The position numbers were made by a program, and so were the translations under genes. Below the pieces are notes generated by a model that saw only the letters and a list, made by a program, of their open reading frames with translations, did no database searches and was not told where the DNA came from. From contig CAVYWJ010000003.1 in assembly GCA_963772315.1 (NCBI GenBank), positions 930,001-994,000 on the forward strand: a stretch of DNA of 64,000 bases, written 5' to 3'. Positions 1 through 11,400 of this stretch are shown in pieces. Positions within the stretch are counted from its first letter, which is position 1, and each line of letters begins with the position of its first letter. Source of the DNA: Haliangium sp963772315 (lineage in GTDB: Bacteria; Myxococcota_A; Polyangia; Haliangiales; Haliangiaceae).

Positions 1-1
1 C

Positions 2-459
2 GACATCGCAGCGGTGCGCGAGACCATGGCCGTGCGTCCCATCACCCGGGTGTTCCTCGCCCCGCCCCACTTCGCGGGCATCATCAACCTGCGCGGCGAC
101 GTGGTGCCCGTGCTCGATGTGGCCCAGCTCCTCGGTCTCCCGCCCATCGCCATGACCCACGACACCCGCATCGTGCTCTGCCAGTACCGGCAGGGCCCGG
201 CCCGCGCCGCCGAAGCCACCGGAGCCAACGAGAGCGCGGGCGCCACGCTGAGCGCCGGCATCCTGGTCGACGAGCTCGGCGAGCTGCGCATGCTCGATCT
301 CGCGCGCATCGAGCCGCCGCCGCCGACCCTGCCCCGGGACACCGCGGCGCTGCTCGGCGGCGTGGTCATGCTCGACGATCACACACCGCTGCAGGTGCTC
401 GACATCGCGCGTCTGTTCACCTCCGATCGAGTGCGCGTCTTCCAGCGCGAGGCAAGCTG

Positions 460-460
<1 letters not shown>
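2..460 (+). CDS. cheW: CheW-like chemosensory coupling protein, 5' end outside window
   Basis: Adaptor that docks receptors to the CheA kinase in cytoplasmic arrays. The frame is already open at the left edge, and the residues before the first possible start (GTG at 14) fit the CheW fold, so the true start lies outside the window. The core signature is GIINLRGDVVPVLDV near the start of the visible part, followed by a second beta-subdomain with ILVDELGELR. The stop TGA (458-460) overlaps the ATG of the receptor gene, which implies translational coupling. It is first in a run of chemosensory genes. It is a single CheW domain with no fused receiver. Family assignment is firm; which of several myxobacterial chemosensory systems it serves is not known. 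Confidence 0.9.
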
Positions 461-2601
<2,141 letters not shown>

Positions 2602-2619
2602 CCTGGCGGGCCTGCAGAC

Positions 2620-4185
2620 ATGTCACGTCGATTGCCGCCCCGGTCTCCGCCCCGGTCTCTGCTTCGGGCTCCGCCCCGGGCGCAGGCTCGGCCTGGAGCT
2701 GCAGACCAGCGCGCGCGGGCCGGCGGGCTCACGGCCGAGGTGCGCCGCCGCATCGCCGCGTGCATGGCGGCCCACGCCGGCCTGGTCGTGCCCGACTGGG
2801 TGCTCGAGGCCCGGGTGCACGAGCGCATGGCCGCGCTCGGCCTGCACGGCGCGGGCGAGGCGTATCTCGAACGTCTGTCCGAGCCTGGCCCTGGCGGCGA
2901 GCGGGCGGCGCTGGTGGAGGCGCTGCGCGTGGGGGAGACGCGCTTCTTCCGCCACGCGTCGCACGTGCAGGCGCTGGCCGATGTGGTCGTGCCCGCGCTC
3001 GCGCAGCGCCGCGCGGGGCTGCCGCCGGCGCTGCGGGTGGTGCGGGTGTGGAGCATGGGCTGCGCCACGGGCGAGGAGGCGTACACCCTGGCCATGATCC
3101 TCGGCACCGCGCTCGAGGGCTGCGAGGTGCGCGTCCTCGGCACTGACGTGAGCGAGCGCGCGCTGGCCATCGCGCGCGCCGGCGTGTACCCGGCCGCGGC
3201 CGTGGCGCGCGTGCCCGAGCCCTGGCGCAGCGCGAGCTTCGTGCCGGCCGACGGCGCCCAGGCGCGGGTGCAGGTGACGCCGGCGCTACGGGGCCAGGTG
3301 GAGCTCGTGCACCACAACCTGCTCGATCGCGGCGAGCCCGAAGGCTGGGAGGGGCCGGCTGCAAACGCGGGCTTCGATGTCATCTCGTGCCGCAACGTGC
3401 TCATCTACTTCGCGCCCGAGGCGCGCCGGCAGGTGGCAGCGCGCTGCGCCCGCGCCCTGGCCCCGCACGGCTTCCTGTTCCTGGGCTCGGCCGAGAGCCT
3501 GCACAGCCGCGAGGGCTTCTCGGCCGTGCGCACCGGCGACGCCGTGCTGTACCGGAAGGTTGCGCCCGCCGGCGCTGCCGGCGTCTCTGCCAGCCGGCGC
3601 ACGGGCGCTGCCAGCCGGCGCACGGGCGCTGCCAGCCGGCGCACGGGCGCTGCCAGTCAGCGCACGGGCGCGCGCACGCCGGAGCCAGCGCCGGAACAGC
3701 ACGGCTTGCCTGGCCCGGCGCCGCGGCCCATGCTGCGGGACATGCCGACGCACGAGCCACGGGCACGCGGCGCTGCGACATCGCACGAGCCACGGCACGA
3801 GCCACGGCCCCGCGGCGCTGCGGGCGCGCATGCGGTCTGGCACGAGCTCGGGTTGAGCGGCCGCTACGAGAGCGGCGAGCGTCTGGCGCGTGAGCTCAGC
3901 GCGGCCATGGCCGGCGGGCACGCGGCGGTGGTCGTGGATCTCGACGGCGCCGCGTTCCTCGGTGAGGACGCCGCAGCCGTGCTGCGCCGGGCGCAGAGCG
4001 CAGCGCGGGCCGCGGGCACCGAGCTGCTCGTGCGCGCCACCCGACCCGGCGCCAGGCGCTGGCTGCGCCGCCACGGCCTGGCCCCGGGCGACCACGCCGA
4101 CCACGCCGACCACGCAGCACCCGGCGATCACGCAGCGGCCGAGCCGGTCGCGCCCCGAGCCATCAAGCGAGGAGATGCCTCATGA
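2620..4185 (+). CDS. cheR: CheR methyltransferase with C-terminal STAS-like domain
   Basis: S-adenosylmethionine-dependent enzyme that methylates receptor glutamates for adaptation. The CheR region (about residues 40-310) has the N-terminal helical part, VGETRFFR, the SAM-binding SMGCATGEEAYTLA, GTDVSERAL, and SCRNVLIYF. A low-complexity linker follows, with four 7-residue repeats encoded by a 21-bp tandem repeat. The last 100 residues look like a STAS domain (HELGLSGRYESGERL ... VVVDLDGAAFLGEDAAAVL); the usual phosphorylatable Ser is not evident. The first 30 residues are Arg/Pro-rich and a later start is possible. The stop overlaps the ATG of cheA (ATGA). The STAS call is an inference from the pattern; the CheR call is firm. 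Confidence 0.92.
   Translation: MSRRLPPRSPPRSLLRAPPRAQARPGAADQRARAGGLTAEVRRRIAACMAAHAGLVVPDWVLEARVHERMAALGLHGAGEAYLERLSEPGPGGERAALVEALRVGETRFFRHASHVQALADVVVPALAQRRAGLPPALRVVRVWSMGCATGEEAYTLAMILGTALEGCEVRVLGTDVSERALAIARAGVYPAAAVARVPEPWRSASFVPADGAQARVQVTPALRGQVELVHHNLLDRGEPEGWEGPAANAGFDVISCRNVLIYFAPEARRQVAARCARALAPHGFLFLGSAESLHSREGFSAVRTGDAVLYRKVAPAGAAGVSASRRTGAASRRTGAASRRTGAASQRTGARTPEPAPEQHGLPGPAPRPMLRDMPTHEPRARGAATSHEPRHEPRPRGAAGAHAVWHELGLSGRYESGERLARELSAAMAGGHAAVVVDLDGAAFLGEDAAAVLRRAQSAARAAGTELLVRATRPGARRWLRRHGLAPGDHADHADHAAPGDHAAAEPVAPRAIKRGDAS
3589..3672 (+). repeat. Four tandem 21-bp repeats inside cheR linker
   Basis: Three identical 21-bp copies (3589-3609, 3610-3630, 3631-3651) and a fourth diverged copy (3652-3672). 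Each encodes a 7-residue unit of the type ASRRTGA. The length is a multiple of three, so copy-number change would alter the linker between the CheR and STAS-like domains without breaking the frame. Confidence 0.9.
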
Positions 4186-7013
4186 GCCTGGCCACCGAGC
4201 AATGGGACGCCTTCGTGGCGCGTGGCCTCCGCGACACCGCGGCGCTGGAGAGCGGCTTTACCGACATCGGCCTCGCAGCCATGGGCACCCCCGCAGCCAA
4301 TGCCAGGATGACGGAGCTGGCCGAGGTGGCGTTCACCCTGGGCATGCAGGGCCTGCTGCTCGGCGCCGATGATCTCGGACGACTGGCCCTGACCTGCGAG
4401 CGCTGTATGGATCTGCTCGCGCAAGGCGCGGTGCTGATCGAGATCGGCGTCCCGCTGCTGGCCTCGAGCCTGCGCACCCTGGCCCAGGCGTTCGAGACGC
4501 TGGCCCGCGCCGACCGCTCGGGCGCGCGCGTCGAGCCGCTGCCCCTGCGCGCGGCGCGCTACGAGCTCGAGACCCTGTTTCCCATCCCCGGCCGCCCGGC
4601 CAATGGCATGCGCGCGGCCGCGCCCGACGTGCCCCTGTCCGCGCTGACGCGCCGCCCGAACCGCAGCCCCGACCCCGCGAGCGCGTCCACGCCCGTGCTC
4701 TCGCTCGTTCCCGACCGTGCGGCCGAGCCTGCCCCGCGGTCGCCGGGCTCGCCCACGCCGCCCGCGCCGGCCGCGCCCGCGCAGCATGCATGGCTCCCGC
4801 AGGTCGAGGAGGACATGCTCGAGCTCTTCTTCGACGAGGTCGACCAGCGCGTCGAGGACCTGGCCATGAAGCTCCTCGACCTGGAGCAGAAGCCCGACGA
4901 GGCCGAGCTGGTGCGCGACGTGTTTCGCGACCTGCACACGATCAAGGGCTCCGCGGCCATGGTCGGGCTCGAGCCCATGCACCGGCTGGCGCACGGGGCC
5001 GAGGATCTGGTGGGGCACCTGCGCGACGGCCAGCGCCGCGTGGACGGCGCGGTCATCGACGCCCTCCTGGCCGCGCTCGACTGCCTGCGCGACATCGCGG
5101 CCATGGCCCGCCAGCGCCAGGTCCTCGACACCGACTTCGCGCTCATCCTCGACCGGCTGCGCGAGCCGCACGCGGCTGCCGCGGCCGAGGTCGACGCTGC
5201 CGGCGACGAGCCTGCCGGCGCTGGCGCTGGCCGGGGCCAGGCGCCGGGCGCGGCCGGCGCTGCACCCAGGGCTGTGGACAGACCCGGGGACGCGCGTCCG
5301 ACCATCCGCGTCGACTTCGACAAGCTCGACCGGCTGATGAACCTGGTCGGCGAGCTGGTCCTCGGCCGCGACGGGCTGCGCGGCGCGCTCCAGTCCCTGG
5401 GCGCGGTCTCGGGCGAGCTCTCGGCCGGCTACCGCACCGCCGCGCGCAGCGCCGATACGCCCGGCACCCTGAGCCGCCTGCGCGGCGAGCTGTCGCGCAT
5501 CGACCGCGTGCTCGGCGACATCTCCCTGGACCTCGAAGGCGCGACCGATCGCCTGGACGCGGCCTCGGCCGCGCTGCGCGAGCAGGTCATGAAGCTGCGC
5601 ATGGTGCCGGTGCGCGGCGTGCTGCGCAAGCACCACCGCACCGTGCGCGACCTGGCCACGGCCCTGGGCAAGCGCGCCCGGCTCGAGCTCAGCGGCGAGG
5701 ACACCGAGCTCGACAAGGTCCTGGTCGAGAGCCTGGACGAGCCGCTCATGCACCTCGTGCGCAACGCAGTGGATCACGGCATCGAGCCGCCCGACGAGCG
5801 CATCCGGCTGGGCAAGCCGGCCGAGGGCGTCATCCACATCGGCGCCGCGCATCGGGGCAACCAGGTGCTGATCCGCGTGCAGGACGACGGCCGCGGCCTC
5901 GATCCGGCCAGGCTGCGCAGGCGCGCCCGCGAGCGCGATCTCCTGCCCCAGGCCGAGCTCGACGCGCTCGACGATCGACAGGTCCTCGGCCTGATCTTCC
6001 GCCCGGGCTTCTCCACCGCCATCAAGGTCAGCGCGGTCTCGGGTCGCGGCGTGGGCATGGACGTGGTCCGGCAGACCATCGTCACCGAGCTCAAGGGCGC
6101 GATCGACATCGAGTCCGAGCCCGGCCGCGGCACCGCGTTCCTGCTGCGCCTGCCGTTGACCCTGGCCATCATCCAGGTGGTGCTCGCGCGCGCGGGCGGC
6201 GAGATCTTCGCCATTCCCCTCGACAGCGTGGTGCGCACCGTCCCCTGCACGCCCGAGCGCATCGGCCACGTGCAGAATCGCGAGGTGCTGTCGGTGCAGG
6301 GCCGGCCCGTGCCGCTGGTGCGGCTCGACCAGGTGCTCGGCCTCGAGTCCGATCTCTACGCCGATCCCGAGCAGCGCGCCGTGGTGCTCACCGACGTGCG
6401 CGGCGAGCGCTTCGGGCTGGTCTGCGATCACCTGCTCGGCAAGAAGGAGATCGTGATCAAGTCGCTCGGCCCGCTGCTCGCCAACGTGCCCTGCGCTGCC
6501 GGCGCCACGCTGCTGGGCGAGCGCTGCGTGCTGATCCTCGACGTGCCCGCCGTGGTCGAGCGCGCCGCGCACGGCAAGGCGCCGCGCCCGCACCCGGCGC
6601 CGCGGAGCACGCACGCGGCCGACGAAGCCGGCGAGGCACCCCACATCCTGCTGGCCGAGGACTCCGACGCGGTGCGCGCCACCCTGCGCCAGATGCTGCT
6701 CGACGCCGGCTATCGCGTCACCGCGGCGCGCGACGGCGCCGAGGCCCTGGAGGCCGCGCAGCGCGAGCGCTTCGACCTCGTCTCCACCGACGTGATGATG
6801 CCGCGCATGGACGGCTACGAGCTCACGCGCGCGTTGCGGGCGCGCCCCGAGTACGAGGACACCCCCATCCTCATGATCACCAGCCGCGGCGAGCGCATCG
6901 ACCGCGTGCGCGGCTTCGACGCCGGCGTCAACGAGTACATCACCAAGCCGCACGATCGCACCTTGCTCATCGACGCGGTTCGCAAGCTGTTGGCCGGCCG
7001 CACGTCCGATTGA
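4182..7013 (+). CDS. cheA: Hybrid chemotaxis histidine kinase CheA-receiver
   Basis: Central kinase of the operon, 943 residues. Residues 45-115 resemble an Hpt domain that has lost its histidine: AFTLGMQGLLLGADDL matches the usual HTLKGSA..G.xxL with Phe51 in the His position. An intact Hpt follows with DLHTIKGSA, phospho-acceptor His252. Next come the dimerisation helices (DFDKLDRLMNLVGELVLGR), an ATPase domain with the N box LVRNAVDHGIEPP, DDGRGLD and SGRGVGMDVV, a CheW-like domain, and a C-terminal receiver with Asp870 in STDVMMPRMDGYE. AGGAG (4170-4174) precedes the ATG at a good distance, and the ATG overlaps the cheR stop. The attached receiver suggests a phosphate sink or an FrzE-like output. 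Confidence 0.95.
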   Translation: MSLATEQWDAFVARGLRDTAALESGFTDIGLAAMGTPAANARMTELAEVAFTLGMQGLLLGADDLGRLALTCERCMDLLAQGAVLIEIGVPLLASSLRTLAQAFETLARADRSGARVEPLPLRAARYELETLFPIPGRPANGMRAAAPDVPLSALTRRPNRSPDPASASTPVLSLVPDRAAEPAPRSPGSPTPPAPAAPAQHAWLPQVEEDMLELFFDEVDQRVEDLAMKLLDLEQKPDEAELVRDVFRDLHTIKGSAAMVGLEPMHRLAHGAEDLVGHLRDGQRRVDGAVIDALLAALDCLRDIAAMARQRQVLDTDFALILDRLREPHAAAAAEVDAAGDEPAGAGAGRGQAPGAAGAAPRAVDRPGDARPTIRVDFDKLDRLMNLVGELVLGRDGLRGALQSLGAVSGELSAGYRTAARSADTPGTLSRLRGELSRIDRVLGDISLDLEGATDRLDAASAALREQVMKLRMVPVRGVLRKHHRTVRDLATALGKRARLELSGEDTELDKVLVESLDEPLMHLVRNAVDHGIEPPDERIRLGKPAEGVIHIGAAHRGNQVLIRVQDDGRGLDPARLRRRARERDLLPQAELDALDDRQVLGLIFRPGFSTAIKVSAVSGRGVGMDVVRQTIVTELKGAIDIESEPGRGTAFLLRLPLTLAIIQVVLARAGGEIFAIPLDSVVRTVPCTPERIGHVQNREVLSVQGRPVPLVRLDQVLGLESDLYADPEQRAVVLTDVRGERFGLVCDHLLGKKEIVIKSLGPLLANVPCAAGATLLGERCVLILDVPAVVERAAHGKAPRPHPAPRSTHAADEAGEAPHILLAEDSDAVRATLRQMLLDAGYRVTAARDGAEALEAAQRERFDLVSTDVMMPRMDGYELTRALRARPEYEDTPILMITSRGERIDRVRGFDAGVNEYITKPHDRTLLIDAVRKLLAGRTSD

Positions 7014-7212
7014 AGCCCCCCAGGCTGGTTCCAGAGCGCCTCCGGGGCTGGTGTCGACCAGAACCGACATCCAGGACCGGGCCACCGTTATCTGCTCTTG
7101 CACGTCGGATCGGGATATGCGATAGACAATCCTGGTACATGCGGCAGCAGGCAGAGCCGTTTCGCACGCTCCGGCACGCGTGGTGGACCGCAGCCGGGCG
7201 CTTGGCGACAGC

Positions 7213-7745
<533 letters not shown>

Positions 7746-7752
<7 letters not shown>

Positions 7753-7803
7753 CCTGCCGGATGCCCGGCAGGCGCGGTTGACCTGCCGGGTGCCCGGCAG
7801 GCG
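7746..7803 (+). repeat. 29-bp tandem duplication, each copy a hairpin
   Basis: Two adjacent 29-bp copies (7746-7774 and 7775-7803) differ at one base. Each contains CCTGCCGG and CCGGCAGG separated by 4 nt, an 8-bp stem. The first copy includes the Nudix stop codon. There is no T-run, so it is not a standard intrinsic terminator, although the hairpins might protect the 3' end of the mRNA. The rest of the gap to 8041 shows no gene. Confidence 0.85.
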
Positions 7804-8041
7804 CGTCAGGCTGCCTGGTGCGGCCGGCGCACGGGCTTTGCAGCCTGGGTACACGCTGTAGATCACGAGCTGCTGGGCCTGGAGGCGCTCTCTTTCTTGA
7901 TCCTGCCGCCGTTCACGAGGCGCAATCGCCTTTCGCAGCGCGGCCGCCGGGCCGGCGACGGGGCTTGCTCGTGGTCAAGACATCTACCGCCGTGGGTTCG
8001 CCCCGGCACGGCCGCTTGGGATATGCTCGCCCCTGGTTGTC

Positions 8042-9904
8042 ATGAATATCGTCGTGGTCACGCGCGATCCCGTGCTGGTGTCATTCCTGGAGCGTCCCCT
8101 GGGGCCGCTCGGGCACCAGCTCGTGCCCGCAGACGATCTGGACGCTCTGGTCGCAGCCCGGCCCGACGCCGTGATCCTGCCCCGTCGCGTCCCCGCTGGC
8201 GCCTTGCCCGCGGATGCGCGCCCCGGAGCACTGACTGCGCTGCCCGGCGCATCGCAGGCGCCCCCGTCCAGGGCCGAGACCCGGCTCGGCGCGGTCGTGG
8301 CGCTCCTGCGCGCGCGTCTCGGTAGCGAGCTCCCGGTCATCGTCGTCGGCCCGGCCGAGGAGGATCGCGGCGCGGCCGCGGCCGCGGGCGCCGACGGCTT
8401 CCTGCTGGTGCCGTTCGCCGACGCCGACGTGCTCGCGGTGCTCGGCGCGACCGGCCGCGGCAAGCGGCGCATCCTGCTGGTCGACGACTCGCCGCTCATC
8501 CACCGCCACACCGCCCCGATCCTCGAGGAGGCCGGCTACCAGGTGGTGAGCGCGGCCGATGGCAAGGAGGCGCTGGCGCGCTTCGACGAGCGCCCGCCCG
8601 ATCTCGTCATCACCGACGTCGAGATGCCGGTCATGGATGGCTATGTGCTGTGCAAGGCCGTCAAGCAGCGCGCGCCGCACGTGCCGGTGCTGATCTGCTC
8701 CTCGCTCGGCGAGGCCACGGATCTGGCCCGCGGCTTCGACGCCGGCGCCGACGACTACCTGATCAAGCCGGCCGCGCCCGAGGAGCTCATCACCCGCGTG
8801 CGCGCGCTCTTTCCCATGCCCGGGACGCGCGAGCGCATCCTGGTGGTCGACGACTCGCCGGCCCAGCGCCACTACGTGTCCGACTGCCTGGCCCGGCAAG
8901 GCTTTGCCGTCCGGTCGGTCGAGAACGGCCGCATCGCCCTCGACGAGGCCCGGCGCATGCTGCCCGCGCTGATCCTCTCGGACTACGAGATGCCGGAGAT
9001 GAACGGCTTCGAGCTGGTGCACGCGCTCAAGCGCGATCCCGAGACCCGCAACATCCCGGTGATCATGCTCACCGCCCGCGACACCCGGCGCGACATGGCG
9101 CAGATGCGCGCGGCCGGCGCCACCGCCTACCTGGTCAAGCCGTTCGCCCAGGACAAGTGCATCGCCATGGTCGAGCGCACGCTGGCCGAGCGCCGGCTCC
9201 TCGCCTTCAAGGAGGCCTCGCGCTTCTACATCTCGGACGGCGCCCGCCGGTCCGCCGAGGAGCGCGCCGAGGCCGGCGATCTCGGCGGCGTGCGCGCCGA
9301 GGAGCGCGAGGTGGCGGTGCTGTTCTCCGACCTCAAGGGCTTCACCAGCCTGGCCACGGGCATGCAGCCGCGCGCGGTCATCGACCTGCTCAACGCCTAC
9401 TTCGACCGCATGTGCCCGCTCATCACGGCCGAGGGCGGCGACATCGACAAGTTCATCGGCGACGCGATCATGGCCGTGTTCGACCACCCACGCGGCGCCG
9501 ACCCCGGCGCGGACGCTGCCGCGGAGCATCCGGCCGTGCGCGCGGTGCGCGCCGCCATGGCCATGCAGGCGGCCATGGACGACTTCAACACCGGCCGGCG
9601 CCAGCCGCTGATCATGCGCATCGGCGTCAACACCGGCCCGGTCGTGCGCGGGGATCTGGGCTCGCGCTTCGTGCGCCGCGACTACACCGTGGTCGGCGAC
9701 ACAGTCAACCGCGCGCAGCGCTACGAGAGCACGTGTCCCCCCGGTCACGTGCTGATCAGCGGCTCCACGCGCGCCCTGCTCGGCGACCGCGTCGAGGTCG
9801 AGCCGCTGCCCGGCCTGATGCTCAAGGGCGTCGATGAGCCGGTGACCGGGTACGTGGTGCGCGCGATGACCGGCGCGCCGATCAAGGGGCCGGAGCATGG
9901 CTGA
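8042..9904 (+). CDS. Multi-receiver class III adenylate cyclase
   Basis: Response regulator of 620 residues that probably makes cAMP. Residues 1-135 form a receiver-like fold without the acceptor Asp. Two canonical receivers follow, with Asp192 (VITDVEMPVMDG) and Asp314 (LSDYEMPEMNG) and their Lys partners (IKP, VKP). From about residue 420 there is a class III cyclase domain: metal Asp430 in LFSDLKGFTSL, Asp474 in FIGDAIMAVFD, adenine-selecting Lys470 (DIDKFIGD), and the VNRAQR transition-state motif near the end. All expected catalytic residues appear present. It sits between cheA and cheB and its last 8 bases overlap the cheB start, so it is likely an output of the same pathway. Product specificity (cAMP rather than cGMP) is inferred from Lys470. 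Confidence 0.92.
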   Translation: MNIVVVTRDPVLVSFLERPLGPLGHQLVPADDLDALVAARPDAVILPRRVPAGALPADARPGALTALPGASQAPPSRAETRLGAVVALLRARLGSELPVIVVGPAEEDRGAAAAAGADGFLLVPFADADVLAVLGATGRGKRRILLVDDSPLIHRHTAPILEEAGYQVVSAADGKEALARFDERPPDLVITDVEMPVMDGYVLCKAVKQRAPHVPVLICSSLGEATDLARGFDAGADDYLIKPAAPEELITRVRALFPMPGTRERILVVDDSPAQRHYVSDCLARQGFAVRSVENGRIALDEARRMLPALILSDYEMPEMNGFELVHALKRDPETRNIPVIMLTARDTRRDMAQMRAAGATAYLVKPFAQDKCIAMVERTLAERRLLAFKEASRFYISDGARRSAEERAEAGDLGGVRAEEREVAVLFSDLKGFTSLATGMQPRAVIDLLNAYFDRMCPLITAEGGDIDKFIGDAIMAVFDHPRGADPGADAAAEHPAVRAVRAAMAMQAAMDDFNTGRRQPLIMRIGVNTGPVVRGDLGSRFVRRDYTVVGDTVNRAQRYESTCPPGHVLISGSTRALLGDRVEVEPLPGLMLKGVDEPVTGYVVRAMTGAPIKGPEHG

Positions 9905-10925
9905 GCGATTGATCCGCGTGCTGGTCGTCGACGACTCGATGTTCATGCGCGCGTCGATCGAGAAGGCCTTGACCCACCTCGGTGGGTTCCAGATCGTGGG
10001 CAACGCGCGCAGCGGCGCCGAGGCCGTGGAGCAGGTGCGCGCGCTCTCGCCCGATGTCGTCACCATGGACTACAACATGCCGGGCATGAACGGCGCCGAG
10101 ACCGTGCGCGCCATCATGAAGGCGCGGCCGACGCCGGTGATCATGTTCAGCGCCCACACCCGCCAGGGCGCGCGTGAGACCTTCGAGGCCCTGGCCGCGG
10201 GCGCCGTCAACTTCTGCACCAAGCCGCACGGCGAGGTCTCGACCGATCTCACGGCGATCGCCGCGGAGCTGGCCACCAAGCTGCGCGCGGCCGCGACCAG
10301 CCGGCCGCAGGCCCTGCCCCCGCTGCGCGCGCAGACCGCGACGCCGACGCCGATCACGCTGCCGCCCACGGGGCCGCGCCTGGTGGTCATCGGCGTGTCA
10401 ACGGGCGGCCCGGCCGCGCTCTCGCGCGTGATCCCGGCGCTGCCCGTGAGCACGCGCTTTGCCACCGTGGTGGTGCAGCACATGCCTGCGCAGTTCACCA
10501 GGCCGCTGGCCGAGCGCCTGGACGAGCTGAGCGCGGTCATGGTCAAGGAAGCCGAGCCCGGCAACATGCCCCAGCCCGGCCTGGTGCTGATCGCGCCCGG
10601 CGATCGCCACCTCGTGTTCGACGATCGCGGCGCCGTCGTGCTGACCGATGCGCCGCCGGTGAACAGCTGCCGGCCCTCGGCCGACGTCACCATGCAGGCT
10701 GCGGCCGCGGTCTACGGCCGGCGCACGATCGGCGTCATCATGACCGGCATGGGCAAGGACGGCGCTGCCGGCATGCTGGCCATCAAGCGCGTCGAGGGCC
10801 GCACATTGGCCCAGGATCGCGAGACCTCGGTGATCTACGGCATGCCCAGGGCCGCCATCGAGGCCGGCGCCGTGGACCACGTGGTACCGCTCGACGAGCT
10901 CGCCAGGCGGCTGCGCTTCATGTGA
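9897..10925 (+). CDS. cheB: Receptor methylesterase/deamidase CheB
   Basis: Removes methyl groups from receptors, and deamidates glutamines, when phosphorylated. The N-terminal receiver has acceptor Asp58 (VTMDYNMPGMNG), then an Ala/Pro linker, then the methylesterase domain with the catalytic Ser in GVSTGG, His in VVQHMP and Asp in TGMGKDGA. The length (342 residues) is normal. The ATG at 9897 overlaps the end of the cyclase gene. It completes the adaptation pair with the CheR-STAS protein. I see no cheY or cheD as separate genes here; the receivers in CheA and the cyclase may substitute for CheY. Confidence 0.95.
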   Translation: MAERLIRVLVVDDSMFMRASIEKALTHLGGFQIVGNARSGAEAVEQVRALSPDVVTMDYNMPGMNGAETVRAIMKARPTPVIMFSAHTRQGARETFEALAAGAVNFCTKPHGEVSTDLTAIAAELATKLRAAATSRPQALPPLRAQTATPTPITLPPTGPRLVVIGVSTGGPAALSRVIPALPVSTRFATVVVQHMPAQFTRPLAERLDELSAVMVKEAEPGNMPQPGLVLIAPGDRHLVFDDRGAVVLTDAPPVNSCRPSADVTMQAAAAVYGRRTIGVIMTGMGKDGAAGMLAIKRVEGRTLAQDRETSVIYGMPRAAIEAGAVDHVVPLDELARRLRFM

Positions 10926-10978
10926 GCGCCGGCGCCGGCGCGCAGCGTTCCTCGCAACTCCCGGAGAGGACAGCAACC

Positions 10979-11332
10979 ATGGCAACACTCGACTTCGAGG
11001 TAGATAACTACAGGTACTCGGTCTACACCCAGGCCGACACTGGCCTGGTCTGGGACAACCACCACCTCAAGGTCCGCGGGCTCCTCATCTGCGAGAGCAA
11101 GACCGGCTATCGCGCGGTCATCTACTCGCTGGCGGACAACAGCTTTTTGCCCATGAACCGCTACCAGGACGACAGCAAGCGCGTGTTCATCTTCACGCGC
11201 GAGCGCCAGTTCGAGTGGTTCCGCGACATGCTCCGCAACGAGAAGCCGGTCTTCTGCCGCGCCGATCCTGCGCATCCCGGCTGGTTCACGCTGTCCACCG
11301 ACGCCGAGCCGGTCGGCGAGGAAGAGACCTAG
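10979..11332 (+). CDS. Hypothetical protein, 117 aa
   Basis: Unrecognised small soluble protein. The ATG at 10979 was chosen over an upstream in-frame GTG because GGAGAGGA (10963-10970) precedes it by 8 nt. It has no signal peptide or membrane segment, is rich in aromatic and charged residues (FIFTRERQFEWFRDML), and ends in an acidic tail. It follows cheB by 53 bp in the same direction and so could be the last gene of the chemosensory operon. No function is proposed. Confidence 0.75.
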   Translation: MATLDFEVDNYRYSVYTQADTGLVWDNHHLKVRGLLICESKTGYRAVIYSLADNSFLPMNRYQDDSKRVFIFTRERQFEWFRDMLRNEKPVFCRADPAHPGWFTLSTDAEPVGEEET

Positions 11333-11400
11333 CGCGCTGCAACCGGCCGGGCGCGGGCGTGTCTCGCCAGCACACGCGAAGCAACAGGAGCTCACGCCCG

